From positions 806,001 to 870,000 of the forward strand of contig CAVZUK010000002.1 in assembly GCA_963778465.1 (NCBI GenBank): 64,000 nt of DNA, in the 5' to 3' direction. The notes below the pieces were generated by a model, which saw only the letters and a program-made list of their open reading frames with translations, did not search any database and was not told where the DNA came from. Shown here piece after piece: positions 1 to 7,887 of this stretch; position 1 is the stretch's first letter; the number at the start of each line of letters is the position of its first letter. This DNA is from CAVZBW01 sp963778465. GTDB taxonomy: Bacteria; Actinomycetota; Acidimicrobiia; Acidimicrobiales; RAAP-2. Made by a program: the position numbers and the translations under genes.

Positions 1-538
1 TCGACCGCCCCTCCGCCCGAACGGCCCGCCGCGCCTCGTCGAGCAGGTCGGCCATCGTGGCCACGGCGGGCCCGACCTCCCGAGCCAGCCGGCGCCGCAG
101 CCACGCCGCGAGGGCCGGGCTGGCGCCGCCCGTTGATACGGCCACCGTGACCGGCCCCTCCCGGTGGACGGAGGGGAGCAGGAAGCTGCAGGCGTCGGCG
201 TCGTCGGCACTGTTGACCCAGACCCCCGCCGCACGGGCGTCCCGTGCCACCGCCCGGTCCACCTCGCGGACCCCGGTTGCGGTCACCACCAGGCGGAACC
301 TCCCGGCCTCGCCCTCCCGGTAGGGGCGGTGCTCGACCGTCACCGCCCCAGATCCGCCCGCCGGCGCCTGGGCCACGCGGTCGATCGCCGGGACGGTCCG
401 GGGTGCCACGACGGTGACCCGGGCGCCGCAGGTGGTGAGGCCTTCGACCTTGCGGGCGGCCACCTCGCCGCCGCCGACCACCAGGCACTCTTGACCCTCG
501 ACGACCAGGTTCACCGCGTAGTCGGGGCTCCTCGCCAC
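1..538 (-). CDS. Siroheme synthase N-terminal domain (precorrin-2 dehydrogenase type), truncated by window edge
   Basis: About 179 residues are visible from a GTG start at 538; the 3' end lies outside the window. Near the N-terminus is the NAD-binding motif GGGEVAARK, preceded by YAVNLVVEG, as in CysG-N/Met8 proteins that oxidise precorrin-2 to sirohydrochlorin and can insert iron. Further on, VNSADDADACSFLLPSV and STGGASPALA match the conserved core of this family. It is transcribed away from cysH and the sulfite reductase; siroheme is the cofactor of that reductase, so the divergent pair makes metabolic sense. Whether a C-terminal methyltransferase (full CysG) follows cannot be seen. The GTG is chosen because homology begins within a few residues of it; no strong ribosome binding site is visible. 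Confidence 0.88.
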   Translation of the reverse strand, partial: MARSPDYAVNLVVEGQECLVVGGGEVAARKVEGLTTCGARVTVVAPRTVPAIDRVAQAPAGGSGAVTVEHRPYREGEAGRFRLVVTATGVREVDRAVARDARAAGVWVNSADDADACSFLLPSVHREGPVTVAVSTGGASPALAAWLRRRLAREVGPAVATMADLLDEARRAVRAEGRS

Positions 539-848
539 GACGACAGTCTCGCAGCCGGGTGGCTTGGCCCGACCTTTGCCATACCCTGCCTTCGGGAGGG
601 TCTCGGCACGGAGACGCCAGGTACGGCAGGCGCCGCGTGCCGGAGGGTCCGGGGAACGGCACAAAAAGTTGCCCCTGGACGGCGCCCTCGGGAATACCCG
701 AAAAACTTGATCCGTTTGGTCATGTATGCTCGACGCGCGCTCGCGGTTTGAGGCCCGGCCCGGCGATCGTGGCACCCGGCGTGGCGGCGATCAGGGCGCA
801 GCACGGGCCAGGACCACGGCTCCCAAGGAAAGCACAGGTGACCACGCC
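539..848. promoter_or_regulatory. Divergent intergenic region between siroheme synthase and cysH
   Basis: This stretch of 310 bases holds no credible gene. It must carry the promoters of both divergent sulfur-assimilation units. A TATGCT hexamer at 725-730 is a possible -10 for cysH; a TTGATC at 707-712 is too close to serve as its -35. No riboswitch fold could be recognised by eye. Confidence 0.4.
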
Positions 849-1535
849 ATGATCGAAGCGGTGATTGAGGAGGTGCAGCCGGTGGCGGTGGACTCCCAGC
901 TCAGCGAGGTGAGCGCTGGCTTCGAGTGGTCCCCCCCGACCGAGATCATCGCCTGGGCGGTCGAGCGGTTCGGTGGCCGCCTCTCACTGGCCTCCTCCTT
1001 CCAGGACCTCGTCGTCGTGGACCTGGCCATGAAGGTCGATCCGTCGATCGAGGTCGTGTTCCTGGACACCGGCTCCCACTTTCCCGAGACCCTCGCCTTC
1101 GTCGAGGAGATGCGCCAGCGGTTGGGGATCAACCTGACCGTGCTCCACCCGGGTCCGGAGGCCGAGGCGTGGCCGTGCGGGTCGGCGCGGTGCTGCGAAT
1201 TCCGCAAGGTGGCGCCCCTGCAGGCGCACCTGGCCGACCGCGACGCCTGGATGACCGGGCTGCGGCGCGCCGAGGCGCCGACGAGGGCCACGGCCCCGAT
1301 CGTCTCGTTCGACTCGAGCTTCGGGGTGGTCAAGGTCAATCCGCTGGCCACGTGGTCGGACGAGGACGTCGCCGGATACGTCCGCGACCACGACCTGCCG
1401 GTCCACCCGCTCAAGTCCCGGGGATACCTGTCGATCGGGTGCGAGCCGACCACCCGGCCCGTCTCGGTGGGCCAGCACTCGCGCGCCGGTCGCTGGGCCG
1501 GCATGGACAAGACCGAGTGCGGCCTGCATGGCTGA
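849..1535 (+). CDS. cysH: Phosphoadenylyl/adenylyl sulfate reductase (CysH family)
   Basis: 228 residues, normal for the family. CysH reduces activated sulfate (APS or PAPS) to sulfite using thioredoxin. Seen: the nucleotide-binding segment SLASSFQDLVVVDLA (46-60), LDTGSHFPET, the cysteine pair C115-C116, C198 in SIGCEPTTRP, and the catalytic ECGLH with C224 close to the C-terminus. Fe-S-type APS reductases use a Cys-Cys pair plus CxxC; here the fourth ligand position (201) is Thr, so the cluster set looks incomplete (see findings). The ATG at 849 is used because upstream in-frame sequence has no family similarity. The sulfite reductase gene starts 25 bp after its stop, so the two are probably one operon. 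Confidence 0.93.
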   Translation: MIEAVIEEVQPVAVDSQLSEVSAGFEWSPPTEIIAWAVERFGGRLSLASSFQDLVVVDLAMKVDPSIEVVFLDTGSHFPETLAFVEEMRQRLGINLTVLHPGPEAEAWPCGSARCCEFRKVAPLQAHLADRDAWMTGLRRAEAPTRATAPIVSFDSSFGVVKVNPLATWSDEDVAGYVRDHDLPVHPLKSRGYLSIGCEPTTRPVSVGQHSRAGRWAGMDKTECGLHG

Positions 1536-1559
1536 GCACGCCCGCCGCCGAGCTCACTG

Positions 1560-3422
1560 ATGCCCCGCAACCGCGACACCCCCTACGGTGTCGAGATCCG
1601 GGGGCCCGAGCGCGGCATCCCCTTCGTGCGGCCGTACCGCCGGGTCGGAGAGCTGAGCGAGCAGGAGCTGTGGAAGCTCCAGCGCCACCCCCTCGACGTC
1701 GCTGACGCCGTCATCGAGCGCTACTCGGTGGAGGGGCCCGCCGCCATCCAGGCCGTGCCCGGCGAGGTCGAGCGACTCAAGTGGGTCGGCCTGTACCCAC
1801 AGCGCCAGGGCGGCGATGCCTTCATGATGCGGATCAAGGTGCCCGGCGGACACCTGACGGCCGCCCAGGCCCAGGAGATCGGCGCGGTGGCCGAGGCCTT
1901 TGCCGAGGGCCCCGACGACAGCCCCGTCTTCGGCAACCGCTACGCCGACCTCACGACGCGTCAGGACGTGCAGCTCCACTGGCTGCGGATCGAGGACGTC
2001 CCGAGGATCTGGCAGCGCTTCTCCGACGTGGGCCTGACGACGATCCAGGCCTGCGGCGACTCGTCCCGCAACGTCACCTGTTGCCCGGTGGCGGGCGTCG
2101 ACGCGGACGAGGCCTTCGACGCTCTGCCCGTCGCTCGGGAGATCTCCGACTTCTTCACCGGAAACCGCGAATACGCCAACCTCCCGCGCAAGTTCAAGAT
2201 CGCCGTCACCGGATGCCTCGAGGACTGCGCCCGGGTCGAGATCAACGACATCGGCCTCTGGCCGGCCCGGGCCGACGACGGGACGGTGGGGTTCAACGTC
2301 CTGGTCGGGGGCGGCCTCTCCGACGGGGAGCGGATGGCGAGCGACATCGACGCCTTCGTCACGTCGGGCCAGGCGCTCGAGCTGACCAAGTCCATCGCAC
2401 GAGTCTTCGCAGAGCTCGGCAACCGGGAGAACCGGGGCCTGGCACGGATGCGCTACCTCGTCCAAGAGCTCGGCCCCGAGGGCTTCCGGGCCGAGGTGGC
2501 CGAGCGGCTCCGCTTCGAGCTGGCGCCGGCCGGGCAGGACCTCACCCGCCGATTCCGGGGCGACCACGTCGGGGTGCATCCACAGCGCCAGCCCGGTCTC
2601 GTGTATGTCGGCTGCTGCGTGCCCGTTGGCCGTATGCGCGGACGCGAGCTGAGCGAGGCCGGGCGCCTGGCGGAGGCCTACGGCGACGGCACCCTGCGCA
2701 TCGGGACGGACCAGAACCTGGTCCTGACGGGCGTGCCCGAGTCCCGAGTGGACGACCTCTTGGCGGAGCCCCTGCTGCAGACCTATTCGCCCCAGCCGGG
2801 TCCCTTCACCCGCGGCGTCATGGCCTGCACCGGCTCGGAGTTCTGCCGCTTCGCGGTGATCGAGACCAAGGAGCGCGCCGTCCGTTGGGCGAGCGCGCTC
2901 GACGCGGCCGTCGCCCGGGAGGACGGCGACCCATCCGGAAGCGGCCGTGGTGCGGCCGTGCCGTCGGCACGCGACGACCGTGGCGTCATCCGCCTCCACG
3001 TGTCGGGCTGCTCGGCCTCCTGCGCGCAGCCCCAGATCGCCGACATCGGGTTCCGGGGCGAGGTCGCCCATCGCGAGCAGTACCTGAGCGAGGCCGTCGA
3101 CATCGGGGTGGGTGGCTCTCTCGGCCCGGACGCGGCCTTCATCGACTGGGTGGCCGGGCGCCTGCCCGTCGACGAGGTCCCGGCGGCGCTCACCAGGGTG
3201 CTCGAGCGTTACCAGGGCGAGCGGCGTCCGGACGAGCCCTTCTACGCCTGGGCGCGGCGCACGCCGGGCGAGGAGGTCCGCCGGGCGCTCGAGGGTACGC
3301 CCCCGGGGGCGGACCGACCGGGCGGCCCGGCAGCCGACGGCGAGGCGGACGCCGCGGGCGGGGCGGATCTGGCCTCCGCACACACCGCGCGTTCGCAGGG
3401 CAGGACCGGGAGCGAGCGATGA
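1560..3422 (+). CDS. sir: Assimilatory ferredoxin-type sulfite reductase (siroheme / 4Fe-4S)
   Basis: 620 residues. The enzyme reduces sulfite to sulfide with six electrons at a coupled siroheme-[4Fe-4S] centre. The cluster/siroheme cysteines are clear: C423-x5-C429 in CTGSEFC and C484-x3-C488 in CSASC. Siroheme-pocket segments include QACGDSSRNVTCCPVAG (164-180) and CLEDCARVEINDIG (219-232), so both nitrite/sulfite reductase half-domains are present. The family also contains nitrite reductases; the position between cysH and an FrhB-like gene, opposite a siroheme synthase gene, argues for sulfite. The C-terminal 50 residues are low-complexity and family-poor. The stop overlaps the next start as ATGA, indicating translational coupling with the FrhB-like protein. 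Confidence 0.9.
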   Translation: MPRNRDTPYGVEIRGPERGIPFVRPYRRVGELSEQELWKLQRHPLDVADAVIERYSVEGPAAIQAVPGEVERLKWVGLYPQRQGGDAFMMRIKVPGGHLTAAQAQEIGAVAEAFAEGPDDSPVFGNRYADLTTRQDVQLHWLRIEDVPRIWQRFSDVGLTTIQACGDSSRNVTCCPVAGVDADEAFDALPVAREISDFFTGNREYANLPRKFKIAVTGCLEDCARVEINDIGLWPARADDGTVGFNVLVGGGLSDGERMASDIDAFVTSGQALELTKSIARVFAELGNRENRGLARMRYLVQELGPEGFRAEVAERLRFELAPAGQDLTRRFRGDHVGVHPQRQPGLVYVGCCVPVGRMRGRELSEAGRLAEAYGDGTLRIGTDQNLVLTGVPESRVDDLLAEPLLQTYSPQPGPFTRGVMACTGSEFCRFAVIETKERAVRWASALDAAVAREDGDPSGSGRGAAVPSARDDRGVIRLHVSGCSASCAQPQIADIGFRGEVAHREQYLSEAVDIGVGGSLGPDAAFIDWVAGRLPVDEVPAALTRVLERYQGERRPDEPFYAWARRTPGEEVRRALEGTPPGADRPGGPAADGEADAAGGADLASAHTARSQGRTGSER

Positions 3423-4785
3423 GGGGCTACGCCATCCGCGAGGAGATGAACGGGGTCGCGGAGGCCCCGGGAAAGACGTGGTTCTGGGAGCTCGAGTCGG
3501 CCGTGATCGAGGCCGAGCGCTGCATCCAGTGCGGCACCTGCGTCGCCGTCTGCCCGTCCAATTCGATCGGGGTCCACGAGGACACCCAGCTCCCCGAGTT
3601 GGTCAAGATGTGCACGGGCTGCTCATTGTGCTGGGACTTCTGCCACGCGGGGGCCTGCGGTACGAGGCGTTGTGGCCGCCGTCGACGACGGTCGCCGAGA
3701 GCCAGGACGGCCAGCGTCCGGAGGGGTCGGGGCCGAGCCCCGCTTCCAACGGATCGAGCCCCAGCTCGACGAACGGTGCCGTCGCATCGTCTGACGGCCC
3801 GGACGCGCCGCTCGGCCCGACCGTCAAGGCCGACTCCGGCGACACCTACTGGAAGATCACCGGGGGACCGCCCGGGGACGGCCTCGGCGCGGTGCTGGAC
3901 CGCTACGCCATGCGGGCCTCGCTCAAGGCGGACGACGTGCAGGACGGCGGGGTGGTCACGGCGCTGCTGGTGGCGCTGCTCAATGCCGGCGAGATCGACG
4001 GGGCGTTGGTCTCCCGGCCGAGCGACGATCCCGACGAGCCGTGGAAGGGCGTGGCGCACGTCGCCACCACCCCGGCCGAGGTCGTGGCGGCCGCCGGCAG
4101 CTTCTACAACCAGACGATGGCGCTCGCCGAGCTCGACCTCAGCCGCTACCGGCTCCCGGCCAAGCCGCGCCTCGCGGTGGTCGGGACGCCGTGCGAGGTG
4201 CAGGGCATACGGGCCATGCAGTCGCGTCGCTGGCCCACCGGGGCCCACCGTGTCGACGCGGTCGTGCTCACCATCGCCCTGCTGTGCACCAAGAGCTTCG
4301 ACTACGAGGGTCTCGTCCGCCGGGAGCTCATGGAGCGCCGCCGCGTCGACATGGAGCGGGTGAGCAAGATCGACGTGATCCGGGGCAAGATGATCGTCGA
4401 GTACCGCGACGGCCAGACCGCAGTGGACGAGCCGGTGCGGCGATTCCACGGCGTGGCACTCAAGGGCTGCGACGAGTGTGCGGACTTCCTCGGGCGCAGC
4501 GCGGACATCTCGGTCGGGAGCGTGGGGTCGATGGACGGTTGGACGAGCGTGCTGGTGCGAACCGAGCGTGGCCGGCTGGCCCTGGAGCGCGCTCGCGGGA
4601 AGCTCGACTTTCGCGAGCTGGACGATCCCGACGCCCTCCTCCGCCTCGACGCCCTCGACAAGCGGACCGCGACCAAGGCCCTCCGCAGGGAGCTCGACCC
4701 CGAGGCCCCGATGTTCATCGACTTCGAGGAGCACCTCAGGTCCTACGAGGGGTCGGATCGCCGAGCCGTGGCGATCCGGCGATGA
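3419..4785 (+). CDS. FrhB-like F420-dependent oxidoreductase with 2x[4Fe-4S] ferredoxin domain; apparent frameshift
   Basis: About 455 residues if one missing base is restored. Residues 35-75 carry two ferredoxin motifs: C35, C38, C41, C45 and C65, C68, C71, C75. The reading frame breaks at about 3641-3646, just after C75; restoring one C gives the expected Cys-Pro and joins the downstream frame. The rest matches the coenzyme F420 hydrogenase/dehydrogenase beta-subunit family (FrhB N and C domains), including VQDGGVVTALL, VVGTPCEVQGIRAM, LLCTKSF and GCDECADF. Family members carry FAD and iron-sulfur clusters and move electrons between F420H2 and partner proteins. ATGA overlap with the sulfite reductase suggests that it feeds electrons to it; this is inference. 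The indel may be a sequence error. Confidence 0.8.
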
Positions 4786-5222
4786 CCACGACGTCGACGA
4801 GCCCGGGGGAGAGGCCGACGGCCGCGCCCTCGGTGGGTCCCGTCGGGCCGGCGAGGCCGTCGCTGCACCTCCCGGAGGAGCCACGGACCCGGCGCGCCGC
4901 CTGGTGGGACGAGGTCGCCAGCGGTCGGCGCTGGGACGACCTCATCGAAGGCGAGGACGGGCCCGCGGGATGGCTGTGGACGCGCTGGCAGGTGCTGCGC
5001 GCTGCGGGGCTCGAGGAGAAGGAATTCCGGGGCATCGTCGTCGCCTACCGACGGGAGCTCTGGTTGTGGCTCGTCGGCGAGAGGACGTGGCGCCAGACGT
5101 GCTCCGGGCTGATCGGCCGGGTGCAGCGTCGGCTCGCGCTGGCGGAGCGAGCCGCGACGGAGGGGGCGCAGCCCGCCGAGCTCCTCCCTGTCGGGGTCGG
5201 CGGTTCCCGGCCCGCTCGCTGA
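4782..5222 (+). CDS. Small conserved protein of the sulfite reduction operon, function unknown
   Basis: 146 residues, starting at an ATG that overlaps the stop of the FrhB-like gene (ATGA). The first 35 residues are Pro/Ser/Thr-rich and probably disordered. The rest is a compact Trp/Arg-rich domain (WLWTRWQVLRAAG, LWLWLVGERTWRQ) with no signal peptide or clear membrane segment. I do not recognise a family. Tight coupling to the genes for sulfite reductase and its presumed electron donor suggests an accessory role in that complex, which is only an inference from position. Confidence 0.7.
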   Translation: MTTTSTSPGERPTAAPSVGPVGPARPSLHLPEEPRTRRAAWWDEVASGRRWDDLIEGEDGPAGWLWTRWQVLRAAGLEEKEFRGIVVAYRRELWLWLVGERTWRQTCSGLIGRVQRRLALAERAATEGAQPAELLPVGVGGSRPAR

Positions 5223-5232
5223 GCCCGCCTCC

Positions 5233-6051
5233 GTGCCGCCGTCGGAGGACGTGCCGGCAGCCGCCGTCTGCGTCTCGGGCGTCGCGGTGGTTCGCCAGGG
5301 TCGGCCCCTCTTGGAGGACGTCGGGTGGCGCGTGACCCGCGGCGAGCGCTGGGTGGTCATCGGACCCAACGGTTGCGGCAAGACGACCCTCCTCCAGGTG
5401 GTCGGGGCGCGCCTGTGGCCGACCCGCGGCGTCGTGGACATCCTGGGGGAGCGACTGGGCCGGGTGGACATGCGCGCCCTCCGAAGCAGGATCGCACTCG
5501 TGAGCGCCTCGGTGGTCCGCCAGCTGCGGCCCGAGCTCACCGCCCGGGAGGTCGTGGTCACGGGCAAGACGGGCTCACTGGTGCCGTGGTGGGACCGGTT
5601 CGACGACGAGGACTGGGCGCAGGCGGACCGCCTCCTCGACGACGCCGGCGTCGGCGGTGCGCGGGGAATCGGCGACCGCCCGTTCCACGTGCTCTCCGAG
5701 GGCGAGCGCCAGCACGTGCTGCTGTCTCGGGCCTTGATGGGAAGCCCTGAGCTCGTGCTCATGGACGAGCCGGCCGCCGGGCTCGACCTCGGCGCCCGGG
5801 AGCGGCTCGTCGTGCGGCTGGCTCGCCTCATGGGGGATCCCGAGGTTCCCCCGCTCGTGCTCGTCACCCATCATCTGGAGGAGATCCCGCCCGGAGCGAC
5901 GCACTGCCTGCTGATGCGAGCGGGCCGGATCGTGGCGGCGGGGCCCATTGCAGAGGTGCTGGACGACGCGAAGGTTTCTGCTAGCTTCGGCGTCTCTGTG
6001 CAGGTCGGCTGCGAGGACGGGCGGTGGTGGAGCCGTGCGGAGACGTTCTGA
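5233..6051 (+). CDS. ABC transporter ATP-binding protein
   Basis: 272 residues from a GTG start, 10 bp after the preceding stop. Walker A is GPNGCGKTT (44-52), the Q-loop region is followed by the signature LSEGE (a variant of LSGGQ), Walker B is LVLMDEP, then the H-loop in VLVTHHLEEIPPG. The overall pattern resembles stand-alone YlmA/ModF-like ATPases more than metal importers. No permease or binding protein gene lies nearby, so the substrate is unknown and the protein may not act in transport. It is probably the last gene of the sulfur operon; a hairpin follows at 6267-6291. Confidence 0.85.
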   Translation: MPPSEDVPAAAVCVSGVAVVRQGRPLLEDVGWRVTRGERWVVIGPNGCGKTTLLQVVGARLWPTRGVVDILGERLGRVDMRALRSRIALVSASVVRQLRPELTAREVVVTGKTGSLVPWWDRFDDEDWAQADRLLDDAGVGGARGIGDRPFHVLSEGERQHVLLSRALMGSPELVLMDEPAAGLDLGARERLVVRLARLMGDPEVPPLVLVTHHLEEIPPGATHCLLMRAGRIVAAGPIAEVLDDAKVSASFGVSVQVGCEDGRWWSRAETF

Positions 6052-6266
6052 GTGCCGGTTGCACCCGGCGGGTACGTACCCCTCATGAGCTGGCACAACG
6101 CGCTCCTATCGGCGTCTTGGGTGAAGGATGCGTGACCGTTGTGGCGCTGACCTGGAATAACCGACGCGTTTGCTCTGAGCCCAGAAGGACGCTAAGAAAT
6201 GGGCCCCGAGAGGGAGGTGCGACCGAATGTCGGCGTCGTGCCACCCAGACCATCCACCAATTCGAG

Positions 6267-6291
6267 CGGGCCCTTTATTAGGGTCCCCCGC
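6267..6291 (+). terminator. Possible terminator hairpin
   Basis: An imperfect inverted repeat built from GCGGGCCCT and AGGGTCCCCCGC with a short AT-rich loop. It sits between the ABC ATPase gene and the next gene. No T-run follows, so the call rests on position and symmetry only. Confidence 0.35.
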
Positions 6292-6317
6292 AATATAGGA
6301 AGGTAGGTCTAGGGGGA

Positions 6318-7079
6318 GTGACGCCGGTGGTCCTACTTTTGCTCGTGGTGCTATGGGTTGCTGTCCTAGCTCCGGGCCTCGTCAAGAGACGGCGTGAGCG
6401 CCGCTCGACGACCTCCATCGATTCGTTTCATCACCAACTGCACCTCTTGGAGCGCACCGGTCCGAAGATCGTGTCGCCGGCCTTTCGTCTCGAGACGGCG
6501 GGGGCGTCGGCTGCGACGATGGCCGCACATCCGACCAACTCACGCGTTCCGTCCATCACCAGCCGGCCTGGACGTCCCAAGCTGGTCCTCGTCGGCCGCG
6601 GCGACGCCGACGAGACCGCGGGGGAGGCCGCGACGAGCGGCGACTTCCTCGAAGAGTCCGGCCTCCAGCAGCCGGCCGATCTGTCGGATTGGTCGAGGCA
6701 GCTGTCGGCGTCGTCCTCGCGTCCGATGACCGACGCCTATCAGCGTCGACAGACGCTCAAGCGCCGCCGTGACGTCTTCTTGGGCCTCGTGGGCACCTTC
6801 GTGCTGACGGCGGTCCTCGGGTTCATGCCTTCCCTCCACGCCCTGTGGGCGCTCACCGCCATCTCCGGCCTGGCGCTCGTGGGTTATGTCCTGCTGATGC
6901 AGCAGGCTCGTCGCACGGCCGTCGAGCGGCGGGACGCGCAGCTGAGCCGCTCCGCGATGATGCGCCGCCCGTCCCGGGTCGACGGTGACACGGCCGTGCT
7001 GGCCCGGTACCGGGAGCAGTCGAGCATGCCCCGGGCCAACCCGTACGCGGCACCTCGCTGGGCGGCCGCCGGCCGCTGA
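6318..7079 (+). CDS. SepX/GlpR-like divisome membrane protein
   Basis: 253 residues from a GTG start with AGGGGGA just upstream. An N-terminal membrane segment (PVVLLLLVVLWVAVLAPGLV) is followed by the basic KRRRERR and the pattern DSFHHQLHLLERTGP, which resembles actinobacterial SepX/GlpR proteins that act at the division site with the gephyrin-like Glp protein. A second hydrophobic pair lies around residues 155-200 (FLGLVGTFVLTAVLGF and ALTAISGLALVGYVLLM). The C-terminal tail is rich in Arg, Pro and Ala. The gene is immediately upstream of tRNA-Ala. The family call is from memory of the N-terminal pattern; a generic membrane protein is the alternative. Confidence 0.6.
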   Translation: MTPVVLLLLVVLWVAVLAPGLVKRRRERRSTTSIDSFHHQLHLLERTGPKIVSPAFRLETAGASAATMAAHPTNSRVPSITSRPGRPKLVLVGRGDADETAGEAATSGDFLEESGLQQPADLSDWSRQLSASSSRPMTDAYQRRQTLKRRRDVFLGLVGTFVLTAVLGFMPSLHALWALTAISGLALVGYVLLMQQARRTAVERRDAQLSRSAMMRRPSRVDGDTAVLARYREQSSMPRANPYAAPRWAAAGR

Positions 7080-7218
7080 GGGCTCGACCGCCGTAGGTCC
7101 GCAGCTGCAGACCACGGAAGGCCTGCCTGCGCATTCGGCCCCTTGAGAGTGGTGAGTCCGTCCCAAGCGTGTCCTGCGAAGGGTCGTGTCGGCGCCTTGT
7201 AGTGTGTAGTGGCGCCCC

Positions 7219-7294
7219 GGGGGTGTAGCTCAGCTGGTAGAGCGCTACGTTCGCAACGTAGAAGTCGGCGGTTCGAGTCCGCTCACCTCCACCA
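7219..7294 (+). tRNA. tRNA-Ala (anticodon CGC)
   Basis: A complete cloverleaf can be drawn: the acceptor stem pairs GGGGGTG with CACCTCC, the anticodon stem CTACG/CGTAG encloses loop TTCGCAA (anticodon CGC), and the T-arm carries GTTCGAGTC. The G3-U70 pair that identifies alanine tRNAs is present. A CCA end is encoded (7292-7294). It lies at the border between core genes and the island that follows. Confidence 0.96.
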
Positions 7295-7318
7295 TTCATT
7301 TAGGTGGATCCCCTCGAG

Positions 7319-7338
7319 AGTCCAGATTTTGCTGGACT
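7319..7338 (+). terminator. Hairpin terminator after tRNA-Ala
   Basis: AGTCCAG (7319-7325) pairs with CTGGACT (7332-7338) across a 6-base loop, followed by TT. Its position 25 bp after the tRNA supports a terminator. Confidence 0.6.
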
Positions 7339-7643
7339 TTCGCGCCCGGGGGCCGGATTATCCACAGGGTTTAAGGACGTATTTGTGGACGGGTGATCAA
7401 ATCTGCCCTACGCAGCGTTATGCAGATGAGGTACCGCCACCCCGCCAGCACGCTGGCCCTTTGAGGCTCGGGTTCAAGTTGGCCGCAGTACTGCCGTGGG
7501 AATGCTTTACCGCACCCGTGGCGGCCGACCTGATCATCGGTTGCTGCAGGGAGCGCGCCCTGGAATGGCACTCCTAGCGCGGGGATATCGATTCCGGACC
7601 AACTCTGCCTGCGTCACGACTTCCCGTGGCAGAGTTGGCGGTA
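7339..7643. other. Gene-free island border
   Basis: No gene is supported here. It contains a perfect DnaA-box-like TTATCCACA at 7358-7366 and one partner (7404-7425) of a 22-bp imperfect repeat that recurs at 12235-12256, on the other side of the defence genes. Confidence 0.5.
7404..7425 (+). repeat. 22-bp imperfect direct repeat, left copy
   Basis: Reads TGCCCTACGCAGCGTTATG plus CAG and matches 12235-12256 at 19 of 22 positions. The two copies flank the TIR/nuclease/IS21 segment, so they may be remnants of an attachment or recombination site. Confidence 0.45.
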
Positions 7644-7816
7644 ATGGCGAATGTCTTCCTGAGCTACTCCAGCGCAGATCGGCCCCTGGCCCAAGAGCTC
7701 GTCCGGAACCTCCGCGAACTTGGCGTTGATGTGTGGTGGGACGAGCAACTTCTCCCCGGAGAGCGTTGGCGCGACACGATTTCCGATGCGCTCGAGCATT
7801 CTGACTCCGCCTTACT
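7644..7816 (+). pseudogene. TIR-domain defence gene, 5' part (interrupted by IS21)
   Basis: The start is typical of bacterial TIR_2 domains: VFLSYSSADRPLAQELV, then GVDVWWDEQLLPGERW, an alpha-beta pattern that in active members hydrolyses NAD. The gene is cut after codon 57 by the IS21 element at 7817. Removing the element and one copy of the 8-bp target duplication joins this frame exactly to the sequence from 10316 (DSALLLVTPASLASRSARAEW across two segments), which supplies the rest of the TIR fold including the Glu at the expected catalytic position. The host gene therefore ran from 7644 to 11459, about 438 residues, and is now broken. Confidence 0.88.
7809..7816 (+). repeat. IS21 target-site duplication, left copy
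   Basis: GCCTTACT directly before the terminal TGTCCGTGGCCA of the element; identical to 10308-10315. Eight bases fits IS21-family insertion. Confidence 0.93.
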
Positions 7817-7887
7817 TGTCCGTGGCCAGTCTTCAGTCCCCGCTTTTGGCCACCAGAAGTCCCCACCCCTCGCGGTGATTTTCAACT

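Noticed and set aside
539..848. Riboswitch upstream of cysH
   Set aside because: No conserved core of SAM or other sulfur-related riboswitches could be recognised by eye; a covariance-model search would decide.
1554..3383. A 609-codon minus-strand frame opposite the sulfite reductase gene
   Set aside because: High-GC antisense shadow; no family pattern, while the plus frame has all siroheme/Fe-S motifs.
7358..7390. TTATCCACA DnaA box and a weak second box, as a possible plasmid or island origin
   Set aside because: Only one good box, no AT-rich unwinding region and no replication gene.
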